A stretch of DNA of 64,000 bases from Segatella copri (GTDB taxonomy: Bacteria > Bacteroidota > Bacteroidia > Bacteroidales > Bacteroidaceae), in contig NZ_VZAD01000013.1 in the NCBI RefSeq assembly GCF_009495355.1, positions 1 through 64,000 on the forward strand, read 5' to 3'. The position numbers and the translations under genes are program-made. Numbering within the stretch: position 1 is the stretch's first letter; each line of letters starts with the position of its first letter. Shown piece by piece: positions 45,665-54,056 of the stretch. The notes beneath the pieces were generated by a model. It made no database searches, had not been told where the DNA came from, and saw only the letters and a program-made list of their open reading frames with translations.

Positions 45665-45708
45665 ATGCAAAACGTCCCGACACATAGGCTGTGCCGGGAC
45701 GCTCGCAT
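45665..45708. repeat. 44-base hairpin repeat, right copy
   Basis: Matches 44032-44075 at 42 of 44 positions. It starts four bases after the ATPase stop codon and ends 13 bases before the stop of the convergent small gene, so it could terminate either. Confidence 0.75.
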
Positions 45709-45720
45709 GGGTGAATGTTT

Positions 45721-45948
45721 TTAATTCCAGAGACTCTTGGTGCGATGGCTGTATGACCAGCTACCGTCATCTTCCTCATCGTCCCAGAAGTCTACATCCG
45801 TGGGAGAATGGGGCTTTGCCTCTATCTGGTTTTGGTCGGTGATTTTGTCTGTCGAATTCAAATCGCTTTCAGGACTGGCTGCTATCATGCTTTCAGTCTC
45901 AATCTTCATCACCTCAATGGTGGGAATTATATATTTTTTCATTGTCAT
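45721..45948 (-). CDS. Small MKKYIIP-type protein
   Basis: A 75-residue acidic protein starting MTMKKYIIPTIEVMKIETES and continuing MIAASPESDLNS, with an Asp/Glu-rich segment DFWDDEEDDGSW. The pattern MKKYIxPxxxV followed by a short hydrophobic M-I-A-A-S block is seen in many short orphan proteins of Prevotella and Bacteroides. It has no clear signal peptide. It follows the T9SS cargo gene by 35 bases on the same strand. The function is unknown. Confidence 0.65.
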   Translation of the reverse strand: MTMKKYIIPTIEVMKIETESMIAASPESDLNSTDKITDQNQIEAKPHSPTDVDFWDDEEDDGSWSYSHRTKSLWN

Positions 45949-45983
45949 TTCTGTTTTTTTAGGATAAACTTTTCTATGGTTGC

Positions 45984-48069
45984 TTACTTGCGAAGCATCT
46001 TCTTTCCGTTCACGATGACTACTCCCTTGTAGCTCTTGTCCACGCGCTGTCCGGCAAGGTTGTACATGGCGGCATTCTCCAAGGCGGCGTCTGCCTCAAT
46101 GTGGCTGATTCCTGTACCGATGCCATCGAATGCGAAGAACGTAGGCTTGGCTGCAGTCGTGCCTGTCAGCTGCAAATAGCCCTTCTTGGCTGGAATCACA
46201 ACACCATTGTTCACGAGCTTGAAGCCCGACTTGCCATTGAGTGTACCGAAGGCATAAACCTTATCGTCCTTTGCCTCAAATGTTCCGTCAGAAGCCTTCA
46301 GGTCGGTAGTGAATGTTTCATCAGCTGCCCCTTCGGCTGGTGTCAGTTCATAAGATGTTGATGCTGTTCCCTGTACGAGCACTGCCTTTCCAGCAGGAAC
46401 CACGCCCTCAAAGCGGTTATAGCTTACCTTGTTGTTGGCCTCATCCAAGGCAATGGTGTATGTCGTCAAGCCCAAAGCGCTATAGTTCACATCATAATCT
46501 GCGGCATAAGTAGCGAAGCCTGATGCTGCTGTCGTGAGGGTTTCGAGAGTAAAAGTTGCATCCTTCTCGTAAGTCACGGTAATGGACTTGATGTCTTTTT
46601 TTGCACTAAAGCTAAATGTTACAGTTTGCGCAGAACCTGTCCATTTTTCACTTTTCAACGTACCCTTATCAGCAGCAAACCCACTAATAACACCATCGAA
46701 TTCTATAGAATTAATAAGTAAGCCCTTGTTTACAGAAATAGTCAAACTGCAACCATCATAGGATCTCAATACTGTACCATCAGTTTTTTGCCACCAACGA
46801 AATCCTTGACTATTCCCTTTACTTGTTACCATTTTAACTTTTCCTGAAGTCCAAGTTGATGTTTCTATATAATTTTCACCAGGAGTCGCACCAGAACCAT
46901 AATCATTTTCTGATTGAGTAAAGTCGAATGTTGGAGGCAACATTGGTTTCTTTACTTCAATGGTATAAGAAACAGTAGCTGGGGCATAAGTCTCATTTCC
47001 TGCAAAAGTAGCAGTAATCGTTGCCTTACCAACAGTAGCTGTGTTTACATTAACCTCGCCTGTTGTTTCGTTGACTGTAGCAATCTCCGAATTAGAAGAA
47101 TAAACGACAGTTACGCCTTCTGGAGCTGTCAGCTGATTAGTGAATGGAGCAACCGTAGCGCCTAAATCAAAGGTGTAAGACTCCTTGCCAAAAGTAAATG
47201 TAGGAGTGGCTCTGTTATCTTGCACGGTAATCGTATAAGAAGCAGAAGAAGCTGCATAGGTTTCATCACCAGAGAATGAGGCAGTAACTGTGGCTGTACC
47301 GGCTTTACCATTCAAGGCAAGAGTGCCAGTAGATGCATCAAAAGAAGTGAAAATATCATCACCTGTTTTAGAATAGGTGATTGTCTTACCAGTCAACTCA
47401 CTTTCTCCTGCTTTAAGTGTCGGAGTCTGACCCGTGAAAGAAGAAAGATCATCTGTGGTTGAGAAAGAATAAGAGTCTTTAGGGAATGTAAGTTTGGTCT
47501 GAGTTTTCTCAGCAGAAACACTTGCCCACTCGATAGAGATACTGTTAATTAATGCAGCACCACCTTTTGCTCGCACAGCTATAAATTTATAGCTCTGTGC
47601 GTCGGAAAGTATGATGGCGTCTGTTTTGGTTTTAGTAATTTCTCCTAATAGCGTTCCACATTTTTCGCTATCGAATATGTCTTCTGCCGAAGTATAAGCG
47701 GTATTGCTACCATAAACCTGAAGTGTAGTATTAGCAGAATGATCGCTTGCCAAACTAATAGTGATTTTCTTAGCTACCTTGCTGGAAGCTGTCGTATAAA
47801 ACCCTGTTCGTTTAGACTTTTGAAAATCTTCCTTTATCTGGAGTCGCAAATTTGGGGTCATGTTTCCATTTTTATTAGCGAAAAAATAACCACTATAAGA
47901 TACACCAGAAGATAAAGTAATTGTTTTTTTCTGGGAATAATTATTTTGGCCAGTTATATCCCAAGAACCTGGTGTTAGCTCATCTGTAACAGTCGTCTGT
48001 CCAAACATTGCCCCCCCCACAGACTATCGCCAAGAGGAGCGTAAATAAAAAGCGTAAATGTTGTTTCAT
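45984..48069 (-). CDS. T9SS cargo protein with Ig-like repeats, frame broken in a G8 tract
   Basis: From ATG 48069 the reading is MKQHLRFLFTLLLAIVCGG, a signal peptide, then eight G (48018-48011) and a premature stop. The 678-residue body reads in the neighbouring frame: with seven G it would continue directly as AMFGQTTVTDE. The body has an N-terminal beta domain, two bacterial Ig-like repeats (about 190-285 and 286-380, each ending ITVQ or IEVK), a beta-sandwich region, and a C-terminal type IX sorting-like tail (AAMYNLAGQRVDKSYKG then VVIVNGKKMLRK). As sequenced it would not be exported. Slippage could switch it on. Confidence 0.75.
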
Positions 48070-48206
48070 AAACGTAAGAATTAATATTTTAATTAGTCTT
48101 TGTTTCGTGCTACGTGTGAAAGCAGACAACACCTACGAGGCGTATTTCACTCTTTATTAAGGGTTTCGTGTTTGCGCAAGGCTACTATCTGCTTCTTATA
48201 CGAATG

Positions 48207-48238
48207 CAAAATTAAGCATAATAAAGCAAACAAGCAAG
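48207..48238 (-). promoter_or_regulatory. Promoter of the Ig-like cargo gene
   Basis: Minus-strand TAATTTTG (48214-48207) with CTTG at 48238-48235, 20 bases upstream. The leader would be about 130 bases. Confidence 0.5.
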
Positions 48239-48325
48239 CCTTTACAGAAATATTCATCTTTTTGTAATAGAAAAGCGAAAAATAGACTATTTCTCACGAA
48301 CAAATAGGGGAAATGGAACATTTCC

Positions 48326-49402
48326 TCAACATCTCCCATGAACCTCGCTCAGCATCTTCTCTATGAGGCGGGGAACACCATAACAGTCTATTTCCGACTC
48401 GGGAATCCAGATGTAATCGGGAGGAAGGAGAGGACGACGAGAAACCTCGAGAAGATAGAAGTCGGCAAGAAGAATGCGATGGGTGAGAACATGCTTCACA
48501 CCCTGCGACAGAAGACGAAGATGTGCATCAGGCGCACCGCAGTCCAACTGCTGCAATAACTCAGCAGGCGTGGTAGCACGGGTGCCGTCGGGAAGCGAGG
48601 CATTGAAAGGCTCCCACAGCCCCTGCCAGATGTCGCCCTCGCCCCTGCGATGGATGGCGGTAAACGCCTGCGAGGAAGACGGCTCCTTACACCTTATATA
48701 TATATAGGCGAGACGGCGCGTCTTGATCTGAAGCTTGCGTTGCTTCACGGGCAACTCCTCTACCCTGCCCGTGCGGAAAGCCTCACAGCTCTCCATCAGC
48801 GGACAATCGGAACAACGGGGCGACAGAGGCGTGCACTGCAAGGCACCAAAATCCATGATGCCCTGATTGTAGGCCGAGACCTCGGAAGGAGGCAGGAGCG
48901 ACTGAGCCAAAGCAGCAAACTCCTTCTTGCCCTGCGTGGAGTTGATGGGGGTGGAGATGCCAAAGTGGCGCGACAGCACTCGATACACGTTGCCGTCCAC
49001 CACTGCCGCCCTGATGCCGAAAGCAAAGGAGGCAATGGCTGCTGCGGTGTAGTCGCCCACTCCCTTCAGCTGTCTGATGCCTTCGAGCGTGGAGGGAAAC
49101 TGTCCCAATGCGACTATCTGACGGGCGGCGGCATGCAGGTTGCGGGCACGCGAATAGTAGCCCAAGCCCTGCCAGAGCCTCAGCACCTCGTCCTCGCTCG
49201 CCGCAGCCAAAGCCTCGACAGTGGGAAACTGGCGCATGAACCGCTCCCAATATTCCCATCCCTGGGCGATACGCGTCTGCTGCAATATCACCTCGCTCAG
49301 CCAGATGGGGTAAGGGTCGGTGGTGTCGCGCCAAGGCAAAGCCCTGCCGTTATCGCGAAACCATGAAAGAATCGCATAAGAAAAAGTTGTATTCGACACC
49401 AT
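48326..49402 (-). CDS. mutY: A/G-specific adenine DNA glycosylase
   Basis: Removes adenine mispaired with 8-oxoguanine, limiting G:C to T:A mutation. The 358 residues include catalytic Glu in WLSEVILQQTR, the helix-hairpin-helix LKGVGDYTAAAIASFAFG with catalytic Asp, the 4Fe-4S motif CTPLSPRCSDCPLMESC and a C-terminal NUDIX-like domain. I use ATG 49402; a GTG two codons earlier is possible. An octamer repeat lies about 50 bases upstream. Confidence 0.95.
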   Translation of the reverse strand: MVSNTTFSYAILSWFRDNGRALPWRDTTDPYPIWLSEVILQQTRIAQGWEYWERFMRQFPTVEALAAASEDEVLRLWQGLGYYSRARNLHAAARQIVALGQFPSTLEGIRQLKGVGDYTAAAIASFAFGIRAAVVDGNVYRVLSRHFGISTPINSTQGKKEFAALAQSLLPPSEVSAYNQGIMDFGALQCTPLSPRCSDCPLMESCEAFRTGRVEELPVKQRKLQIKTRRLAYIYIRCKEPSSSQAFTAIHRRGEGDIWQGLWEPFNASLPDGTRATTPAELLQQLDCGAPDAHLRLLSQGVKHVLTHRILLADFYLLEVSRRPLLPPDYIWIPESEIDCYGVPRLIEKMLSEVHGRC

Positions 49403-49452
49403 ATCCACTCGCTTTTATTTACTTATTGAACTTCAGCAAGTTCTTACTTACC

Positions 49453-49511
49453 TTTTTACTTTTTTACCTTTTTACTTTTTTACTTTTTTACCTTTTTACT
49501 TTTTTACCTTT
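49453..49511. repeat. TTTTTACY octamer microsatellite
   Basis: The eight bases TTTTTACT or TTTTTACC are repeated about seven times between dacB and mutY. On the mutY strand it reads as alternating AAAAAGGT and AAAAAAGT words. Such repeats change copy number by slippage and could alter mutY expression. Confidence 0.75.
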
Positions 49512-49518
49512 AAAAAAC

Positions 49519-50850
49519 TCACGGCTGGCACAGCAATGCGCACACCCTGTCCTGAAAACGGCGGGCATTGACGGCATGCATGATGCCATTGTTGAGAATG
49601 ACGAAACACAGGTCGTGCCCGTTGGCTGCCGTACAATAGCCGGCAAGAGTGATGATGCCTGTCAGCGTGCCCGTCTTGGCCCGCACGTTGCCGCTTGCCG
49701 AAGTGCCACGCATTCGCTTCCTCAGCGTACCGTCGATGCCGGCAATGGGCAGCGAGGGACGAAGATGAGGATAAATGTTCTCGTTGCGATAAGCATAACG
49801 CAGGAGCTGACATTCCAGTTCGGCACTGAGATAATTGTAGAGCGAGAGGCCCGAGCCGTCGGCCAACCTGCAGCGCGAGGCATCCAGTCCAAGCTTGCGC
49901 AAGAGCTGTCGCTCCACGCTGCGCGCACTCTTGGCGCTGGCAGGACGGTTGCCCGTAGAGGCGGCTATCTGATAATACATACTCTCGGCATAGAGATTGT
50001 CGCTTTCCTTCATCATCTTGTGCATGATCTGATCCATGGTGTGGAAGCGCGTGCACACCGAAAAGGCGCTCTCAGGACAGCGTTTCACCTGAGGCGTGTC
50101 GGTCTCGAGCACGATGCCTGCATCCTTCAGCCTGTCGACGAAACGATCCATAAACCCGTCCTTTCGGGCAAAGACCAAAGGCGAAAGCACAGGATTGTCG
50201 TCGTCCCAGCACCAGCCCTCGCCTAAGAGATCGGCGTCTTTCATCGAGCGGTCGGCATAGATGCTGCCACGGATGGTGTCGACACCCATGTCCTGCAGAC
50301 TGCTCACAAAAGCCCGCATGTCGTCGTTGTTGAATCGCGGATCCATGCCGCCCACGCAGTACACGTCGCCCTGGAGCACACCCTCCTCTATCTTGCCCGT
50401 GTACTTGAGCTGCGTCTTAAACTGATAAGAGCCGCCCAACCTGTCGAGGGCTGTGATGGCTGTGAGCAGCTTCATCGTGCTGGCAGGACGCATGAGCTGA
50501 CGCTCGCGATGGCGATAGATGCACGAGTCGGCCTGCAAGTCCCACACCATGATGGCAACCTGCGAAGTCTCGAACATATCGTTCTGTAAGAGACGGTCGA
50601 GCCCGTGCCTTACATTTTCGGGCCAAGGCAGGCGCAAGCCGCCGGCTGTGATGGAATCGACAGCCAACGAGTCGGCTGCTATGGAGTCGGCACAGAGTGT
50701 GTCTGCCGCCGCCTCGCTTTCGTCCCTGTCCTCTACTACTTCCTCCTCGCCCGCCATCAAGGGCGCAGCGCTCTTCTTCACGTTCTGTGCTCCTACAGGA
50801 AGCGAAAGCATCGCCACCATGCAGAGCAACCAAATATATCTGTATTTCAT
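49519..50850 (-). CDS. dacB: D-alanyl-D-alanine carboxypeptidase/endopeptidase (PBP4 type)
   Basis: A 443-residue periplasmic penicillin-binding protein of the S13 family that trims peptidoglycan peptides. It has a signal peptide (MKYRYIWLLCMVAMLSLPVGAQ), a low-complexity acidic stretch (EEEVVEDRDESEAAADTL), the active-site STMK, SDN in KESDNLYAES, and KTG in VRAKTGTLTG. The carboxyl end CALLCQP is short. It precedes mutY on the same strand. Confidence 0.93.
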   Translation of the reverse strand: MKYRYIWLLCMVAMLSLPVGAQNVKKSAAPLMAGEEEVVEDRDESEAAADTLCADSIAADSLAVDSITAGGLRLPWPENVRHGLDRLLQNDMFETSQVAIMVWDLQADSCIYRHRERQLMRPASTMKLLTAITALDRLGGSYQFKTQLKYTGKIEEGVLQGDVYCVGGMDPRFNNDDMRAFVSSLQDMGVDTIRGSIYADRSMKDADLLGEGWCWDDDNPVLSPLVFARKDGFMDRFVDRLKDAGIVLETDTPQVKRCPESAFSVCTRFHTMDQIMHKMMKESDNLYAESMYYQIAASTGNRPASAKSARSVERQLLRKLGLDASRCRLADGSGLSLYNYLSAELECQLLRYAYRNENIYPHLRPSLPIAGIDGTLRKRMRGTSASGNVRAKTGTLTGIITLAGYCTAANGHDLCFVILNNGIMHAVNARRFQDRVCALLCQP

Positions 50851-50885
50851 TTTTTTACCTTGTAATGTTCTTTTTATTTTTTTTC

Positions 50886-51020
50886 AGGAGTTAAGGAGTT
50901 ATCGCTCCCTGCGGTCGCTGAGGAGTTAAGACAAATGCCTTGAGGAAATGTTTCACGTTAAATTCCAACTCCACAAAAGCCGTTGTCTTAACTCCTCAAC
51001 TTCTTAACTCCTTAACTCCT
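50886..51020. repeat. Long nested inverted repeat of GGAGTTA words
   Basis: Two sets of perfect 16-base arms are nested: 50886-50901 with 51005-51020 (AGGAGTTAAGGAGTTA), and 50919-50934 with 50983-50998 (TGAGGAGTTAAGACAA). The block fills the gap between dacB and the PH-like gene. Confidence 0.8.
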
Positions 51021-51440
51021 TCATAAACTTCCCCCAATTCTCTCCTCTATTGCCTTTTTCATTCCCTCCTCGTTGTCGGGCTGAACCGTCACCATGTTGC
51101 CAGCTCCGTATTCGATGAGCAGGCAATGGTCGAGGCCGAAGAAGCACCGTATGCTCTCCACCCTCACCACATCGCACAACGGCACATTGCGGTTTGTGGA
51201 GAAACGTCCCTCGTCGATGATAAGGAAGTCCATCTCCTCGTCGCGGTCGATGGGTTTAACACGGCGGATGGTGTACGTGGTATGCAGAATGCGCTCTATC
51301 ATTCCCACGATGACTATAGCCACCAAGATGCCCAGAATAGCCGTCTTGACCCAAAAGAAATATACGGCCAAAGCCGTGAAAAGCCCCATGCCCAAACGCA
51401 CTGGAAGCGTGATACGCTTATGAAATGTTCTGTCTCTCAT
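51021..51440 (-). CDS. PH-like domain membrane protein
   Basis: A 139-residue protein with two adjacent membrane helices (about 15-50) and a soluble C-terminal part whose strands (TTYTIRRVKPIDRDEEMDFLIIDEGRF, NRNVPLCDVVRVESIR, DHCLLIEYGAGNMVTVQPDN) fit a bacterial PH-like fold. No catalytic residues are seen. It lies divergent from nadB. The function is unknown. Confidence 0.75.
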   Translation of the reverse strand: MRDRTFHKRITLPVRLGMGLFTALAVYFFWVKTAILGILVAIVIVGMIERILHTTYTIRRVKPIDRDEEMDFLIIDEGRFSTNRNVPLCDVVRVESIRCFFGLDHCLLIEYGAGNMVTVQPDNEEGMKKAIEERIGGSL

Positions 51441-51515
51441 TATCCTTTTCTACAAAAAAACACTGCAAAATTACAAAAAATATGGCTTTTAATGCTCACT
51501 TTAAAGATAAATTAT

Positions 51516-51523
51516 TACTTTTG
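51516..51523 (+). promoter_or_regulatory. -7 element for nadB
   Basis: TACTTTTG fits the consensus and lies 45 bases before the nadB ATG. The -33 box is weak. Confidence 0.5.
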
Positions 51524-51568
51524 CAAACAATTAGGATAAAATCCATTAATTAGTTTAAAGTAAACTCA

Positions 51569-53158
51569 ATGGTTTATAAGTATGATTTTCTGATTATCGG
51601 TGCAGGAGTTGCCGGTATGAGTTACGCCCTGAAAGTGGCCAGAGCGCATAAAGGTAAAGTGTGCATGATCTGCAAGACATCGCTCGACGAAGCCAACACA
51701 TCATTCGCACAGGGAGGCGTCGCCTCAGTCACAAATCTCGAAGTGGACAACTTCGACAAACACATCCAGGATACAATGATTGCTGGCGACTACATCAGCG
51801 ACTACAAAGCCGTGCAGCAGGTTGTCACCAAGGCACCCGAGCAGATCAAGGAGCTGGTGCAGTGGGGTGTCAATTTCGACAAGCAGCAGGACGGCAAGTT
51901 CGACCTTCACCGCGAGGGAGGACACAGCGAGTTCCGCATCCTGCACCATGCCGACGACACGGGAGCCGAGATTCAGCGCGGACTGATGGAAGCCGTGCGC
52001 AGCAATCCTGACATCGACATCAAGGAAAACCATTTCGCTGTCGAGATTATCACACAGCACCACTTAGGCGCACGCGTCACACGTCGCACTCCTTACATCA
52101 ACTGCTACGGAGCCTATGTGCTCAACCCCGAGACCCAAAAGGTGGACACCTATCTGAGCAAGGTGACAGTGATGTGCACAGGCGGCTGCGGAGCTGTCTA
52201 TCAGACCACTACCAATCCCGTGATCGCCACGGGCGACGGCGAGGCTATGGTCTATCGTGCCAAGGGAACAGTGGCCGACATGGAGTTCGTACAGTTCCAC
52301 CCCACAGCCCTCTTCCACCCAGGCGAGACTCATCCTGCCTTCCTCATCACCGAAGCCATGCGTGGCTATGGCGGCATCCTGCGCCTGCCCAACGGCGAGA
52401 GCTTCATGGAGAAATACGACAAGCGACTGAGTCTGGCTCCACGCGACATCGTGGCACGTGCCATCGACAAGGAGATGAAGAAGCACGGACTCGACCACGT
52501 ATGCCTCGACGTCACTCACAAGAATCCCGAAGAGACCAAGCACCACTTCCCCAATATCTATGCCAAGTGCCTGAGCATCGGCATCGACATCACCAAAGAC
52601 TACATTCCCGTACGTCCGGCAGCCCACTATATGTGCGGCGGCATCAAGGTCGACCTCAACGGCTGTTCGAGCATCAACCGCCTGTATGCTCTGGGCGAAT
52701 GTTCGTGCACGGGTCTGCACGGCGGCAACCGTCTGGCAAGCAACTCGCTCATCGAGGCTGTGGTCTATGCCGACACAGCTGCCAAGCACAGCATCAAGCA
52801 TGTCGACGAGTACGACTTCAACGAGAAGGTGCCTGAATGGAACGATGAGGGAACACTGACCAACGAGGAGAAAGTGCTCATCACACAGAGCGTCAAGGAA
52901 GTGGGCGAATGCATGAGCAACTACGTGGGCATCGTGCGCAGCGACCTCCGACTGAAACGTGCCTGGGACCGACTCGACCTGCTGTACGAGGAGACCGAGA
53001 ACCTTTTCAAGCGTGTCAAGGTAAGCAAGGAGCTCTGCGAGCTTCGCAACATGATCAACGTGGGTTATCTCATCACCCGCATGGCGATAGAACGCAAAGA
53101 GAGCCGTGGTCTCCACTACACCATCGACTATCCCGTCCACGCCTACGACAAGAAATAA
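51569..53158 (+). CDS. nadB: L-aspartate oxidase
   Basis: Oxidises aspartate to iminoaspartate, the first step of NAD synthesis, using FAD. The 529 residues include the FAD-binding DFLIIGAGVAGMSYALKVA, the HREGGHSEFRILHHADDTGAEI catalytic region, MEFVQFHPTAL and AAHYMCGGIKVD. No nadA or nadC is visible nearby. A terminator hairpin follows. Confidence 0.96.
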   Translation: MVYKYDFLIIGAGVAGMSYALKVARAHKGKVCMICKTSLDEANTSFAQGGVASVTNLEVDNFDKHIQDTMIAGDYISDYKAVQQVVTKAPEQIKELVQWGVNFDKQQDGKFDLHREGGHSEFRILHHADDTGAEIQRGLMEAVRSNPDIDIKENHFAVEIITQHHLGARVTRRTPYINCYGAYVLNPETQKVDTYLSKVTVMCTGGCGAVYQTTTNPVIATGDGEAMVYRAKGTVADMEFVQFHPTALFHPGETHPAFLITEAMRGYGGILRLPNGESFMEKYDKRLSLAPRDIVARAIDKEMKKHGLDHVCLDVTHKNPEETKHHFPNIYAKCLSIGIDITKDYIPVRPAAHYMCGGIKVDLNGCSSINRLYALGECSCTGLHGGNRLASNSLIEAVVYADTAAKHSIKHVDEYDFNEKVPEWNDEGTLTNEEKVLITQSVKEVGECMSNYVGIVRSDLRLKRAWDRLDLLYEETENLFKRVKVSKELCELRNMINVGYLITRMAIERKESRGLHYTIDYPVHAYDKK

Positions 53159-53218
53159 GCTGAGGAGCCGAAGCTGCTCGGGGAAGTTAGAGAAGTTACT
53201 TAAGAACAATATATATAT

Positions 53219-53262
53219 AGGGGCGAACTGCACTTAGCAGTCTCGCCCCTAATTTGTTTTTA
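53219..53262 (+). terminator. Terminator hairpin after nadB, repeat family GGGGCGA
   Basis: GGGGCGA pairs with TCGCCCC and inner ACTGC with GCAGT, followed by AATTTGTTTTT. A close relative with the same TATATAGGGGCGA lead and TTGTTTTTAC tail occurs at 61128-61175. Confidence 0.8.
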
Positions 53263-53419
53263 CAACACAGCAACAGACACAATTCATCCATATCTATTGT
53301 TTTGTCACGCCACCTCGCTTTTGTAGCACGATCATCTTCATTTCATTACAATAAACATGCGTTTTATAACAAAACGTAAGATAATCAGGTACAAGAAATA
53401 CAATTTTTCCTGTATTTTC
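53263..53419. other. Gap before the secreted-protein operon
   Basis: No gene or clear hairpin seen. AT-rich, leading into the operon promoter. Confidence 0.4.
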
Positions 53420-53450
53420 TTGCATGTTTTAAAAGATTTAACTACCTTTG
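53420..53450 (+). promoter_or_regulatory. Promoter of the T9SS cargo operon
   Basis: TTG (53420-53422) and TACCTTTG (53443-53450), 20 bases apart, match the consensus. The leader before ATG 53564 is about 110 bases. Confidence 0.65.
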
Positions 53451-53563
53451 CAGCACATTTATTTGACATTCGTTAATATGTACGAGGGTGAGACGAAAGA
53501 CAAAACAATGTTCACATAGAGAATACTTATACTATTAATTGTCCCTCTAAAGAGATTATCAAC

Positions 53564-54056
53564 ATGAAAAAGAGAGTTTTGAGCCTTGCTCTACTCTGCT
53601 GTTTTGCCCCCCCCATTTGGGCTTATTCATGCAGCCGAGACTGAGCAAGCAGAATTCTTGGTTTTAAAGATGGCCGACTCCAAGACGGCAGAGTTCAAAT
53701 TAAGTACGCGACCCGTCATCGCTTTTTCCGAAGACAAGTTGCAGATTACATCCGATGAGATTTCCACCGACTATCCTCAGAGCGATGTAACCGAGTTTTA
53801 TTTCACAGCCATTTCCACAGGCATTGAGGAAAAGGTAAACACATCCACCATGAGTTTTAGTTACACCGACAACGCCACGATCCGCATCAGCGGTTCTGCG
53901 GCAGGCGAAGCTGTGCTCTACGATGCCAACGGCAAACTGCTACAGCGACAGAAAGTAAGCGGCGGAAACGCTGCCATCAATGTTGCCTCTTACGCACCGG
54001 GTGTGTACATTCTGAATCTGACCAACGAACATTCCTTTAAAATCATCAAGAAATAA
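53564..54056 (+). CDS. Small T9SS cargo protein, frame broken in a C8 tract
   Basis: From ATG 53564 the reading is MKKRVLSLALLCCFAPP, a signal peptide, then breaks in an eight-C run (53607-53614) and meets a stop. With seven C it reads on as FGLIHAAETEQAEFLVLKM, about 163 residues in all, with a natural cleavage after IHA. The mature protein has a short beta domain (VLKMADSKTAEFKLSTRPVI) and a type IX sorting tail (AVLYDANGKLLQRQKV and YAPGVYILNLTNEHSFKIIKK region). Its TAA overlaps the next ATG. As sequenced it is off. Confidence 0.78.

Noticed and set aside
45984..48069. Calling the Ig-like cargo gene a simple pseudogene
   Set aside because: The body is free of further stops and the only defect is in an 8-base homopolymer, so a reversible switch or read error is more likely than decay.
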